In this document: in pieces, positions 16,002-24,974 of the stretch
How positions within the stretch are numbered: position 1 is the stretch's first letter
How the letters are laid out: the number at the start of each line of letters is the position of its first letter
Assembly (NCBI GenBank): GCA_021413825.1
Contig: JAIOPQ010000077.1
Location: 1-64,000, forward strand
Length of the DNA: 64,000 bases
Reading direction: 5' to 3'
From: Spirochaetia bacterium
Lineage (GTDB): Bacteria; Spirochaetota; Leptospiria; Leptospirales; Leptonemataceae
The notes under the pieces: generated by a model
Told to the model about the DNA's origin: nothing
Databases searched by the model: none
Seen by the model: only the letters and a program-made list of their open reading frames with translations
Made by a program: the position numbers and the translations under genes

Positions 16002-17522
16002 ATGCTGAATGGCGGTAGCATTCTGACTGCTCTAGAAAAACGGTTTCCCTATCCCGCCATACTACGCCTCGTCCACGCTGCCCTGGCAATTTATTTAGTC
16101 TACGCAACCTGGTTCACAATTCGATTCTGGCTGGGAGCCATTTCATTTCCCGGCGCCCTCGATTACGGCGAAGGCGTTGTGCTCCATGAAGCCAATGAGA
16201 TTCTGAAAGGTGCGCCGGTTTACCCTGGCGAAACCAGTGGTCAATTTCGCGCGTCTAACTACGGGCCTTTGTTCTACACGCTGGTGTCGCTTGCTTCCTG
16301 GTTTCAGCCTGGGTCGTATGCCCCGGGAAGAATACTCTCACTCCTTGGAATGATTCTTTCTTCGGTTTCGCTGGGCTCAATTGCAGTGAAACAGACAGGC
16401 AGCAAGTTCGTGGGGTTTATTGCTGCGTTACTGGTGCTTACACCCATCATTGTTCTGCTATTTGGAATTTCTAACAAACCAGATTCGCTGGCGCTCGGGC
16501 TTTCACACGCAGGACTTGCCCTGGCTCTTTCAAATTTAGACGGCAGGAGAGTCTACGGAGCCGCTGTTCTATTTGTGGCGGCGGGACTGGTGAAACAAAG
16601 CATGCTCCCCGCTCCGCTTACAATCTTCATTTTGCTGTTGGTTCGCGATCGCACAAAGGCAATGTACTTTGTGGGAGCCGGGATTCTTGCATTTGGAATT
16701 CTAATTTGTATGTTTGGTCTTGCCTTTGGCTTCCAGCCAATGATCAAACATTATCTGTTTTATAACGTTGCTGAAATTGACTGGAAGATATATCAACGGC
16801 TTCCTCAGGCCTTCTTCGGTCTGTTTGGCTTCGGCCTGATTGCTGGCGCAATCTGCGCCTGGGTACGAAATCAGAAAGAACTACTCCTCTATTTTGTCAT
16901 TGGAGTTGTGTTCCACATGCTCGCAAGTGCCAAGGCCGGCTCCTTTCTCAATTATTTATCAGAGCCAGCTATGGCGCTTAACCTCATTATCGCATGCGGG
17001 TTGATTCCGATTTTGGTCGCCTGGAATTGGAAGAATATACTAGCACTTTGTGCCGTGATTGGCTTTACACTAATGATCAAGCCCAGGGGATTCAAGGCAC
17101 CGCCAGATGCCATGGCCGCACAACGTGATGCTCAGGCCATCTCACAATTAAGCAACCTTGCTCAGGAGTTGAGAAAGAATAACAAGCCCAGACTGCAAGC
17201 GTTTTCCGCGTTTGCCGATCCCTTGCCACGCCTGGAATCTGACTTTGAAATCTTCATTGACGATCCCTTTCTCTATAATCAGCATGTAAAGAAAAAGGCT
17301 ATACTCAGAGACTTTCTCCTCTCGGCAATTGAGGATCGTTCGGTGGACCTGGTGATAACTCACTTTGATCCAGGTGACGAACTCAAGTTTGATCATGCTT
17401 TCCTTGAAAGACTTTCAGCCGACCAATGCCGGGCTCTGGTGCGTAATTATGATCTCTGGAAAAAACTTCCCGGCACAGGCTTTACCCAAGGCGACCTCTG
17501 GGTCTATGTTCCAAAAAAATAA
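16002..17522 (+). CDS. GT-C fold membrane glycosyltransferase-like protein, copy A of a tandem pair
   Basis: I start at the ATG at 16002 (506 aa), which has GGAG 15 nt upstream; the frame reaches 15909 but the extra leader is polar. After the first membrane segment the outer loop contains A-L-D-Y-G-E-G-V-V-L-H-E, an acidic motif in the place where GT-C enzymes carry their catalytic Asp. F-R-A-S-N-Y-G-P-L-F-Y follows. About ten hydrophobic segments come next, then a soluble C-terminal domain containing I-D-D-P-F-L-Y-N-Q-H. The next gene encodes a clear paralogue with the same motifs. Function is likely sugar transfer from a lipid carrier outside the inner membrane; the family resembles unassigned GT39/GT87-type proteins. 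Start and stop sit tightly between the MFS gene and the paralogue. Confidence 0.72.
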   Translation: MLNGGSILTALEKRFPYPAILRLVHAALAIYLVYATWFTIRFWLGAISFPGALDYGEGVVLHEANEILKGAPVYPGETSGQFRASNYGPLFYTLVSLASWFQPGSYAPGRILSLLGMILSSVSLGSIAVKQTGSKFVGFIAALLVLTPIIVLLFGISNKPDSLALGLSHAGLALALSNLDGRRVYGAAVLFVAAGLVKQSMLPAPLTIFILLLVRDRTKAMYFVGAGILAFGILICMFGLAFGFQPMIKHYLFYNVAEIDWKIYQRLPQAFFGLFGFGLIAGAICAWVRNQKELLLYFVIGVVFHMLASAKAGSFLNYLSEPAMALNLIIACGLIPILVAWNWKNILALCAVIGFTLMIKPRGFKAPPDAMAAQRDAQAISQLSNLAQELRKNNKPRLQAFSAFADPLPRLESDFEIFIDDPFLYNQHVKKKAILRDFLLSAIEDRSVDLVITHFDPGDELKFDHAFLERLSADQCRALVRNYDLWKKLPGTGFTQGDLWVYVPKK

Positions 17523-19104
17523 CGGTGAACGGACTTCACTCACTGACCGCTTGCAGTTCTGGCGAACTACTTTGACTGCTCTCCTGCAAAAGATATCCTG
17601 GGACAAGGTTATCCGTTATTTCGGGTATGCATTTGTTGCATATCTCGCGTTTGGCGTACTGATCACAATCCGGTATCTGGTTTCGATGACGATCTATCCA
17701 GGAGAGGTTGACTACGGTGAGGGTGTAATCCTTCACGAAATTCAGGTATTGAAGTCCGGCGGCCTGCTCTATCCTACAACCAGTGATCTGCCGTTCGTTG
17801 CGGCAAATTACGGACCTATCTATTATCTTTTCGCGGAGCTAGTCACACCAATTGCACAGAACTCGTTCTTGCCATTTAGACTGCTTTCCTTTCTGGGATT
17901 GACCGTCTGTTTTCTGGCCGGTTGCTATGTAGTATACCTTGGCACGCGAAGCCGGATTTTTGCAATCCTCGGCGGATGTGCCGTTCTATTCCCGCCAAGC
18001 ATGTTGCTCTATGGGATCAACGCCAAGCCCGATTCAATTGCACTTGCAATGTCGCTGACTGGAATCTGTTTTGCACTCCGCGCACAATACGCCAAAAAGG
18101 GAATCGAGGTTGCTGGCGTTCTGTTTGCGCTCGCTCTCTGCTACAAGCAAAGCTCACTTCCGGCTCCTATCGCAGTTGGTATATTTTTGCTCTGGCGCGA
18201 TCGCAGGCAGCTCTTTCGATTTGCGATAGCCGGATTTGCGGCGATGACACTGATTCTTGGTCTCTGGGGCCTGCGCTTTGGATTCACTGGATTCATTGAG
18301 CATTTCGTTTTCTACAACGTTGCAATCTTTGACGCCAATCGTGCCTTCATAGTTGAACCGTACAGGCAGTTCATTGGACTATTGCCGTTCATTATTACTG
18401 CCATTGTTGTTCAGATATACGCAAGACAACCTTTGCTTACAATCTACTGCATAGTAAGTTTCCTATTTCATATTCCTGCTGCCGGGAAGGCCGGGGCTTA
18501 TATTCATTATTTCAGTGAACCCATGCTGTCGCTCTTCTTAATCGTACTGTATGGCTGTGCGGCGGCTCTGAATCGACCCACAACGGATGCGAGCACCCTG
18601 AAGAAGATGGTGCGCTTGAGTCTGATTATTGTTGTCGCGCTCATTTTCAAGCGCTATGATCCGTACGCTTACAAAGGGAGACCGGATCAGAATGATATTC
18701 AACGCGATGCCACATTCATGGCTGCTCTTGATACGCTCGTCACTTCTCATGGCGGTAAACCGCGCGTAATCGGTGGAACCACGGGACACTTCCCGCGACT
18801 TGGGGATCGCGTAGACCTGGTGATTGATGATCCATTTCTCTATAACCAGCACATTCGAAACCACAAGCGCTCTGATGAAACTTTGCTGGATGAACTCCGC
18901 AAAGGCAAGATTGACATCATTACTCTCAACTTTCCGGCAAACGAAGCGAACAAAGCCAAGCGTCAATATCTGGAAAGAATCAATCCGGATCAGGCAAGTG
19001 CGATCGACGCTCGGTACACGCTGGTCGGCAAATATCCCGGCACCCCATACACTCCTGAAATGTATTATATCTACATTCCCCGCGGTACAGCTTACGCACG
19101 TTAG
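17506..19104 (+). CDS. GT-C fold membrane glycosyltransferase-like protein, copy B of a tandem pair
   Basis: Starting at the ATG at 17506 gives 532 residues and a 17-nt overlap with copy A; the open frame extends further but inside that gene. It repeats copy A's layout: a cytoplasmic N-terminus, a membrane segment, the loop V-D-Y-G-E-G-V-I-L-H-E, A-A-N-Y-G-P-I-Y-Y, many membrane segments with K-P-D-S-I-A-L-A, and a soluble C-terminus with I-D-D-P-F-L-Y-N-Q-H. These shared blocks show a tandem duplication followed by strong divergence. The overlap suggests translational coupling and perhaps a shared complex. The predicted role is transfer of a lipid-linked sugar, with donor and acceptor unknown. 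The C-terminal motif lies in what should be an extracytoplasmic domain and may bind the acceptor. Confidence 0.72.
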   Translation: MFQKNNGERTSLTDRLQFWRTTLTALLQKISWDKVIRYFGYAFVAYLAFGVLITIRYLVSMTIYPGEVDYGEGVILHEIQVLKSGGLLYPTTSDLPFVAANYGPIYYLFAELVTPIAQNSFLPFRLLSFLGLTVCFLAGCYVVYLGTRSRIFAILGGCAVLFPPSMLLYGINAKPDSIALAMSLTGICFALRAQYAKKGIEVAGVLFALALCYKQSSLPAPIAVGIFLLWRDRRQLFRFAIAGFAAMTLILGLWGLRFGFTGFIEHFVFYNVAIFDANRAFIVEPYRQFIGLLPFIITAIVVQIYARQPLLTIYCIVSFLFHIPAAGKAGAYIHYFSEPMLSLFLIVLYGCAAALNRPTTDASTLKKMVRLSLIIVVALIFKRYDPYAYKGRPDQNDIQRDATFMAALDTLVTSHGGKPRVIGGTTGHFPRLGDRVDLVIDDPFLYNQHIRNHKRSDETLLDELRKGKIDIITLNFPANEANKAKRQYLERINPDQASAIDARYTLVGKYPGTPYTPEMYYIYIPRGTAYAR

Positions 19105-19154
19105 TTGATTCAAAAATTACTGGCTTTCAGAACCGGAATCTGCCGCCTGTTTAT

Positions 19155-19634
19155 ATGAAACGGTTTTTGCTAATCTTTCTAATGACTGGCTTCGCATGTG
19201 GCCAGAAGGATGTGGTGAAAGCAATCCACGAGCATCCTGTGGTTCTAGAATACATACAGCAACATCCACACAAAGGCGCGATTCCCCTGGAGATAATCGA
19301 ACTGTCTGGTATGCGTATGGCGCCCAAGGGAGCACAGGGACCGATCCTAACGGAGCGAGCATTCCCAGCGGACGCACGCATGGCCGCTGACGACTGGCAG
19401 TTGCTCTTCCAAGATCATTGCAAGAAAAGTATCCCCAATGATGACGGATACTACTTTGTAGGGATCTTCGCTGGAGAAACATCAAACGGCGAAATTACGG
19501 GAACATGGCCAGAAAAAGGTGGCGCCCTCAAGATGATTTTCACTCGCACAAGGCCACCGGTGCTGCTCTGCACGATTGAAGAATCTGCAACCAGGACTGA
19601 ATGCAAATGCCCAGGATTAACCAATATTCAGTGA
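19155..19634 (+). CDS. Small putative lipoprotein
   Basis: A 159-residue protein with a short hydrophobic leader ending in M-T-G-F-A-C, a plausible lipobox with the lipidated Cys at residue 15. The mature part is hydrophilic and has four further Cys residues, including C-T-I-E and a C-K-C pair near the end, suggesting disulfides. I do not recognise a family. It lies 50 nt downstream of the GT-C tandem pair in the same direction and could be expressed with it. The following gene is convergent (29 nt between stops). The predicted location is the outer leaflet of the inner membrane or the outer membrane. Confidence 0.6.
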   Translation: MKRFLLIFLMTGFACGQKDVVKAIHEHPVVLEYIQQHPHKGAIPLEIIELSGMRMAPKGAQGPILTERAFPADARMAADDWQLLFQDHCKKSIPNDDGYYFVGIFAGETSNGEITGTWPEKGGALKMIFTRTRPPVLLCTIEESATRTECKCPGLTNIQ

Positions 19635-19663
19635 TAGTCCGGCTTGTCCTGTGGGTAGGCCCC

Positions 19664-21853
19664 TCATCGGTCCTTTGTTACTTCGATATAATCCAGCACG
19701 ACTGTTGCATTTGATTTCGCCAAAATGCTGAACGATTTCAGGCTTGATTTTTGAATCGCAATCTTTGTTGAGACCAGTTGGAAGCCATCCGATTCCGGAA
19801 TCGCAATGGAGATTGGCGCCAGCGACGATTCGCCTTCTGTAACTAATTTAAGTTCAGTTCCGGATTTTGAGGTCGCCCTTGTTCGAATCGTAACAGTGTA
19901 GGAACCCCGGCGCAAATATAGCGGCATCTTTAAAACTATCCAGACCCCTTCTGTTTTGATGTCTGTCTTAACACGCAGGTATCCTGATTCTGATTCAGAT
20001 GAGCGAATAACGTCTTCTTCAAACAAATCCCTTTGCGCTTCTTCAAACGCAGAATAGAATCGAGAACTAGCGAACAGAGCCGGCGCAAACGGATGCAGTG
20101 TTTCCCGGAACGGGGGATACCTGAAACTCCAGAGACGCTCCGGGTTTGAATTAATGTGAGGATTCGAGTTCCATACAACGAATGGACGCTCGCTTAACAC
20201 CAATAGCAGCTGCACAACGATAGAAGCAAGGGCTAGAGTGAAGAAAAGAGTCCGTACAACTCTTGCATTCTTCCAGGCTTCCACCAACGGGAACAGCAGT
20301 ATAAAGAACAGAGGTAGTATTTCGACCAGGTATCGGGGGCCAACGCAAGCTCCGCCCCACCAGAAAGGCACCAACGCGAACGCAATAACATGAACCCCAA
20401 TCCCAGCTGCGGCAATCTGGATAAGGCGCTGCCTTCGCCCGATGTAAGCACCCAGCGCGGCGAAAAATAGGAATGGCGTATAGAAAAATAGCCCGCGCCC
20501 CGGGCTGAATAGAAGGCCTGCACCACCACTCAATGGATTTCCCAGGAAGCCAAAAAGGTTTGCTGAATTTGAATCAGATCCACGAAGCAATCCGTACCCC
20601 CCTGCGAGATTGCCAAACAGGATCGTATTAAAGATACCCAGAGCGAGGATGACTGGTAACGCACCAAGAGCCAATGGAAACACAGATCGAGGCGATTGTA
20701 GCAAACAGCCTGCCGCGAAGACAATTGCAAGCGGCGCATTGCTGGGTCGGGTCGCGACGAGTAGAGAAAGCAATAAACCAGTTATAACATGCGTTCGTGG
20801 TTTGTTGGGTTGGAGAAGCATCGCGCAAATGCCAAGGACAAGAATTTCCCCTACTCCGTGTTGCCAGATTCCCTGGCTGCTGGTGCTATAATGGGCAGAA
20901 CCAATTGCAAAGAGCAGCGCAAGTAAGAAAGCCTTCACGTCTGATAGCCAATTCGCGAGTAAGGAGAATAAGAGCACCGCAGAAATGGCAGCAAGCAGCG
21001 CTGCCGTGATGCGTTGCAAACGAAATGATTGATCGTATACAACTCCAACGGCGTTCGCAGGTTCCGATGTTTGAATGTACTTCTCCATTAGGCCGGATCC
21101 CTTCAGCGCCGCGAGCACCGCTGTGTTTACCAAGCCAGGCAAAATGGGGAAAATGCTGTAAAATTTTCCATTCCGAGGCACCAGATAATAGGGATGAAGA
21201 ATATATCCCGACTCAGTCGTAGGGCCAGCCGGAGTGGCTACAAGCAAATGTCCAAGAGCGTTAGACGAACTTACCTTAACATGGTCGCGGGCAACAAGAT
21301 CCCGGCCCGCGTCATCGTGCTGCACCCTGGGTGATCCTACAAATTCATCGAGTGCAAGATTGCCGTTCAGAAGCGTAAATGGTAGAAGCGCATTCCCGCG
21401 TGTATCCGCGGACACGAGGCGTGTATCGTTACTTAAATAGAATACGAAAAGGGAAAGGGTTAATAAGCCAACCAGTCCTTCCCTGACAAGGGACGACTCA
21501 GTTTGTTGTTTCCTGGAAAAGATAAAATACAGCAGAGTCAGGAGGAGATGAAGGCTCAGGAACATCCAGGGATTCACTCGAGACAGCACCGGGAATGCAG
21601 GATCCTCCGTGTATCGAATCAGAAAAACGGCAATGATAAGAGATCCCAGAATCTGAATTCCAACCGCAACCGCTTGAGTCTCCAGGCGGCTCCGAATTGC
21701 GACACGGTTCCAATAGAGATACCAGGACCCCATACAGACCAGGGCAAAGAAAAGGTAGATTCCAGATGTGCGTCCGGACAGCAGAAGAATGCCCTGCAAG
21801 CATATCAAGATTCTAAGAAATTCTATAACCAAAGGGCGCGCGATTGCAGTCAT
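19664..21853 (-). CDS. Large GT-C-like membrane protein of a glycan operon
   Basis: From the ATG at 21853 (729 aa), 7 nt after the stop of the upstream SGNH gene. About twelve hydrophobic segments occupy the N-terminal two thirds, with an outer loop containing R-L-V-S-A-D-T-R-G-N and L-D-E-F-V-G-S-P-R, and a later segment Y-L-V-E-I-L-P-L-F-F-I-L. The last 170 residues are soluble and beta-rich. This pattern fits GT39-like glycosyltransferases or oligosaccharide polymerase-type proteins. It is the last gene of a four-gene minus-strand operon (GT2, two SGNH proteins, this gene) with spacings of 1, -4 and 7 nt. That context suggests it uses the polyprenyl-linked sugar made by the GT2, or transfers a product modified by the SGNH proteins. 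No specific substrate can be named. Confidence 0.65.
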   Translation of the reverse strand: MTAIARPLVIEFLRILICLQGILLLSGRTSGIYLFFALVCMGSWYLYWNRVAIRSRLETQAVAVGIQILGSLIIAVFLIRYTEDPAFPVLSRVNPWMFLSLHLLLTLLYFIFSRKQQTESSLVREGLVGLLTLSLFVFYLSNDTRLVSADTRGNALLPFTLLNGNLALDEFVGSPRVQHDDAGRDLVARDHVKVSSSNALGHLLVATPAGPTTESGYILHPYYLVPRNGKFYSIFPILPGLVNTAVLAALKGSGLMEKYIQTSEPANAVGVVYDQSFRLQRITAALLAAISAVLLFSLLANWLSDVKAFLLALLFAIGSAHYSTSSQGIWQHGVGEILVLGICAMLLQPNKPRTHVITGLLLSLLVATRPSNAPLAIVFAAGCLLQSPRSVFPLALGALPVILALGIFNTILFGNLAGGYGLLRGSDSNSANLFGFLGNPLSGGAGLLFSPGRGLFFYTPFLFFAALGAYIGRRQRLIQIAAAGIGVHVIAFALVPFWWGGACVGPRYLVEILPLFFILLFPLVEAWKNARVVRTLFFTLALASIVVQLLLVLSERPFVVWNSNPHINSNPERLWSFRYPPFRETLHPFAPALFASSRFYSAFEEAQRDLFEEDVIRSSESESGYLRVKTDIKTEGVWIVLKMPLYLRRGSYTVTIRTRATSKSGTELKLVTEGESSLAPISIAIPESDGFQLVSTKIAIQKSSLKSFSILAKSNATVVLDYIEVTKDR

Positions 21854-21860
21854 TTTCAAC

Positions 21861-22877
21861 CTACTGCCCCGAATTCTTCTGCAAGTACTCCGCAATTCGC
21901 TGTGCTATCATTTTATAACCTTTCAGATTTGGATGCACAATGTCAGTGCTTGAGAAGCCTTGATTTTCAAATCGCTCCAGCTCATCTGCAGTCTGAATAA
22001 GGGGAATTTGATTCCGCCTGGCTGTGTCTGCAATAGCCTGAGCGTACGGGCGGTGTAATGCAAGCAGACCTTGATAGTCTTTAACGCCCCATCCCATTTT
22101 TGGGAATTTATCCTGTTCAACCCGACCGGGGAAAACCTCTGGCCGGATTGGATAATCGATCAGTACTACCTTCACACCATCATTCCGGGCATAGCGGATC
22201 AAGCGATCTAGATTTTCCTCAAAGGCCGGGAGAGTGTTCCAGGGTCTTTCAAACGCATGTGGAGCCTGGCGGATTTGCTGCAATTTGATGGCCGTTTGAA
22301 CTGTAAACGTAGAACCCATGGAATAGATTAAAAATCGCCTAACGGGACTTGTGGGCTCGTAGGCGGCGTGCCGTACATCCCAGCTCGACGAATGATCGTT
22401 GAACCCTATACGCACAAAAATATACGATGGCTTTTGTTGCCGCACACTCACCATGTACTGCCGAACAAGATGCGAAGAAGTATATCCAATCACTCCGGCA
22501 TTCACGACGCGCGTGGATTTACCAAGCATCATCTGCAATTGATTTGGATAGTCCGGGAAGGTAGGCCAGGTTCCATCAGCCCAGAATCCAAACGTGCCAG
22601 AGTCACCCATACAAACAATTGTGCGCGGAGCTTCAGCCGGCGCGTCTGGCAATATTCTGAAGCCACGTTTATCTATAATAAAATTCCAATCATGATTATA
22701 ACGGGGTTTGTTCATCCAGCCAAGAATCGGATCAAAAACCAGCCATTGAAATGTCTGACCTGTTGAACGATACGGCGAATAGCCCGAAAGAGCGTAGGCC
22801 GTTTCAAAGATTACGTAAGTAAACAAAACAGACACAAAGCTCAAAAGAAGATTCTGTGCGAGGACCCTGGTCTTCAT
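21861..22877 (-). CDS. SGNH/GDSL hydrolase-like protein, copy 2 of a tandem pair
   Basis: A 338-residue protein with an N-terminal membrane anchor (about residues 8-28) and a periplasmic SGNH domain. Motifs seen are V-C-M-G-D-S-G-T-F-G (nucleophile Ser in block I), V-V-N-A-G-V-I-G-Y (block II Gly), R-I-G-F-N-D-H-S (block III Asn) and S-T-D-I-V-H-P-N (Asp and His in block V). All four catalytic positions are intact. Such membrane-anchored SGNH proteins often add or remove acyl groups on surface polysaccharides. The start ATG overlaps the preceding gene's stop by 4 nt. The protein is collinear with that gene's product over its whole length, so the two are duplicates. It sits between a GT2 and a GT-C gene, supporting a glycan-modifying role. 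Confidence 0.8.
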   Translation of the reverse strand: MKTRVLAQNLLLSFVSVLFTYVIFETAYALSGYSPYRSTGQTFQWLVFDPILGWMNKPRYNHDWNFIIDKRGFRILPDAPAEAPRTIVCMGDSGTFGFWADGTWPTFPDYPNQLQMMLGKSTRVVNAGVIGYTSSHLVRQYMVSVRQQKPSYIFVRIGFNDHSSSWDVRHAAYEPTSPVRRFLIYSMGSTFTVQTAIKLQQIRQAPHAFERPWNTLPAFEENLDRLIRYARNDGVKVVLIDYPIRPEVFPGRVEQDKFPKMGWGVKDYQGLLALHRPYAQAIADTARRNQIPLIQTADELERFENQGFSSTDIVHPNLKGYKMIAQRIAEYLQKNSGQ

Positions 22878-23896
22878 GGCCTGGACCCACTTTGAACATT
22901 CAGCGGATTTGCTTTTATGAAAGCAGACAGTTCTTCAGCGATCAACCTGTAACCTTCAGGTCCTGGATGAACAATATCCGTGCTCGTAAAACCTGCTCGC
23001 CCAATATCTTCGAGTAGATGTCCCGTTTGAACCAATGGCACTCTCATACGTTCGGACGTCAGTTTTATCTCTCTATTGTACTGGCTGTGCAATCTAATCA
23101 ACTCTTCGTGGTTCTTTACACCCCAGATTTTTTCTGGAAACGGCTTACCGTCATCCCGCTTCGGAAAACCGGCGGGTCTAATTGGATAATCCAGAAGGAT
23201 GACCTGTACGCCATCTTTCCTTGCATTAGTAATCAAGGCTTCTAAGTGAAAACGAAACTGATCGATATCGTTCCAGGGTTCAAGGCCAGCCCGGGGCGCT
23301 TTAAAGGCAAGGCGTAGGGTAACGGCGGTCTGAACGGTAAAAGTGGAGCTCATTTTATACAACAGCAATTGTTTCCAGAATTCCGTAGGCTCGCGCACAG
23401 CGAGCCTAACATCCCATGCCGGTGAATGATCATTAAAGCCAACGCGAATAACAATCCTCGATGGGTGCATTTTCCGGATCTGCAACATGTACTGCCGGAG
23501 CAAATGCGATGATGTATAACCAATCACGCCAGCATTAACGACTTTAAACTGTTCTGGATTCAAGCGCTTTTGCAATTCACCTGGATAGTCTGGAAAACGC
23601 GGCCAGGTTCCATCATCCCATGTTCCGAACGTGCCGGAATCGCCCATGCAAACAATTGTTTCAGATCCATTGCTGGCCAGCTCCACGTTCCGAAGCCCGC
23701 GCGCATCGGTTGAGAAAGTATCTCCATGCTTGAAGTTCGAACGATTTACCCATCCTCGCAGAGGGTTTTGGCCAATCCACTGAAACTCGGCAACGCGTCC
23801 ATGCTGATATGGTGAACTCCCGACCAGAACAAACACAGATTCAAACACGATGTATGTGATTGCAATTGAGCTAACAACAAGAATGAAGTTCTTCAT
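22874..23896 (-). CDS. SGNH/GDSL hydrolase-like protein, copy 1 of a tandem pair
   Basis: From the ATG at 23896 (340 aa), one base after the GT2 stop; a longer frame overlaps the GT2 gene. A single N-terminal membrane segment is followed by the SGNH domain: V-C-M-G-D-S-G-T-F-G, V-V-N-A-G-V-I-G-Y, R-V-G-F-N-D-H-S-P and S-T-D-I-V-H-P-G. The catalytic Ser, Gly, Asn, Asp and His are all present. The short loop between blocks I and II (G-T-W-P-R-F-P-D-Y-P) is shared with the downstream copy. The probable role is acyl transfer or deacylation on a periplasmic glycan or lipid-linked sugar. Two coupled copies suggest two acceptor positions or a heterodimer. It belongs to the same operon as the GT2 and the 729-aa GT-C-like protein. 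Confidence 0.8.
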   Translation of the reverse strand: MKNFILVVSSIAITYIVFESVFVLVGSSPYQHGRVAEFQWIGQNPLRGWVNRSNFKHGDTFSTDARGLRNVELASNGSETIVCMGDSGTFGTWDDGTWPRFPDYPGELQKRLNPEQFKVVNAGVIGYTSSHLLRQYMLQIRKMHPSRIVIRVGFNDHSPAWDVRLAVREPTEFWKQLLLYKMSSTFTVQTAVTLRLAFKAPRAGLEPWNDIDQFRFHLEALITNARKDGVQVILLDYPIRPAGFPKRDDGKPFPEKIWGVKNHEELIRLHSQYNREIKLTSERMRVPLVQTGHLLEDIGRAGFTSTDIVHPGPEGYRLIAEELSAFIKANPLNVQSGSRP

Positions 23897-23897
23897 A

Positions 23898-24854
23898 CTA
23901 AGTCTTATTTTGGAAATTGACAGTATTCTCAACGAGAGTGAGGGATCGCTTCTTCACCTGTTTAAATATGCGCGCCAGATATTCACCAATGACGCCCAGG
24001 AAAAGCGCGTTCAAACTAATTGAAAGGAGCAAGAATATGGTAATAGTCGTAAATCCGGATGGCCAGTTTGCTCCCACAAAAATCCTGAGCAGGATATACA
24101 CAATGATCGCCAGAAACGTAATCACCGAGATTACAAGACCCACATACGTTGCAATTCGCAACGGAATAACGGAATGGTTTACGATACCATCCACAGCCAG
24201 TTTGAAATAACCGGAGAAAGAAAATTTGCTCTCACCAATATCTCTCTCCGCACGATCGTATGGAACTCCGATCTGCTCATAACCCATGGTCGCAATGGCT
24301 CCGCGAAGGTAGGGCGTTGCATCTTCCATGCGTTTCAACTCTTCGATTATCTTACGGTCAACAAGGCGAAAGTCTCCCGCGTCAACTGGCAGAGTGTCTT
24401 CGCTCAAAACGGCAACAATGCGATAGAATAATTTTCGGAGGGTGTTGATGAGCCAATTCTCTTTTCTTGTACGTCTCACGCCGTACACTACTGCGGCTCC
24501 CTGTTCCCATTTGCGAACGAACTCAATAATAATTTCAGGTGGATCCTGCAAATCACAATCCACTTGAATTGCCGCAGCCCCCGATGCATTTAGATAGCCC
24601 GTAAGGATTGATTTCTGGTAACCAAAGTTCCTGGAAAAGCGGATTGCCTTAACCCTCCGGTCCAGCCGACCCAGTCGTTGCAGAATTTCGAATGAGTCAT
24701 CCGTGCTGTGATTGTCCGTAAAAATTATTTCATAATCGTATTTGCGGGCAAGAGTTTTTAAAGTTTCCAGCAGAACTTTGTAGGTTCGCTCGATGTTGTC
24801 TGCTTCATTGAAGGCCGGAATGATAATGGAAAGTAACTTCTTTTTGACAGCCAT
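23898..24854 (-). CDS. GT2 polyprenyl-phosphate glycosyltransferase (GtrB/CsbB/DPM-like)
   Basis: The 318-residue protein has a GT2 domain: I-I-I-P-A-F-N-E at residue 11, D-N-H-S-T-D-D-S, a long R-F-S-R-N-F-G-Y-Q-K stretch, V-D-C-D-L-Q-D-P-P (the metal-binding D-X-D region) and Y-L-R-G. Two C-terminal membrane helices follow (about residues 235-260 and 270-295), as in GtrB and CsbB. These enzymes transfer a sugar from UDP- or CDP-sugar to undecaprenyl phosphate on the cytoplasmic side. The lipid-linked sugar is then flipped and used by a GT-C enzyme. It heads the operon with the SGNH pair and a GT-C gene, and it is divergent from the first YfhO-like gene. A broken homologue is at 43031-43905. 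Confidence 0.88.
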   Translation of the reverse strand: MAVKKKLLSIIIPAFNEADNIERTYKVLLETLKTLARKYDYEIIFTDNHSTDDSFEILQRLGRLDRRVKAIRFSRNFGYQKSILTGYLNASGAAAIQVDCDLQDPPEIIIEFVRKWEQGAAVVYGVRRTRKENWLINTLRKLFYRIVAVLSEDTLPVDAGDFRLVDRKIIEELKRMEDATPYLRGAIATMGYEQIGVPYDRAERDIGESKFSFSGYFKLAVDGIVNHSVIPLRIATYVGLVISVITFLAIIVYILLRIFVGANWPSGFTTITIFLLLSISLNALFLGVIGEYLARIFKQVKKRSLTLVENTVNFQNKT

Positions 24855-24865
24855 CGATGGTGCAA

Positions 24866-24894
24866 GTAAGCGTGCGCGCTAGCCACGCTGTCAA
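24866..24894 (-). promoter_or_regulatory. Possible promoter of the GT2-SGNH operon
   Basis: On the minus strand a perfect TTGACA (complement of 24889-24894) is followed after 17 nt by GCTTAC, a poor -10 box, just before the GT2 ATG at 24854. The spacing is right but the -10 is weak and the leader would be very short, so support is limited. Confidence 0.3.
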
Positions 24895-24974
24895 CTTGAA
24901 ATGTTCGCTCAATGGCCGGGCCCCTTGCGAGCGAAAATAGGTTGCACAGCTGGTCACAAACACGATTCAGAGAA

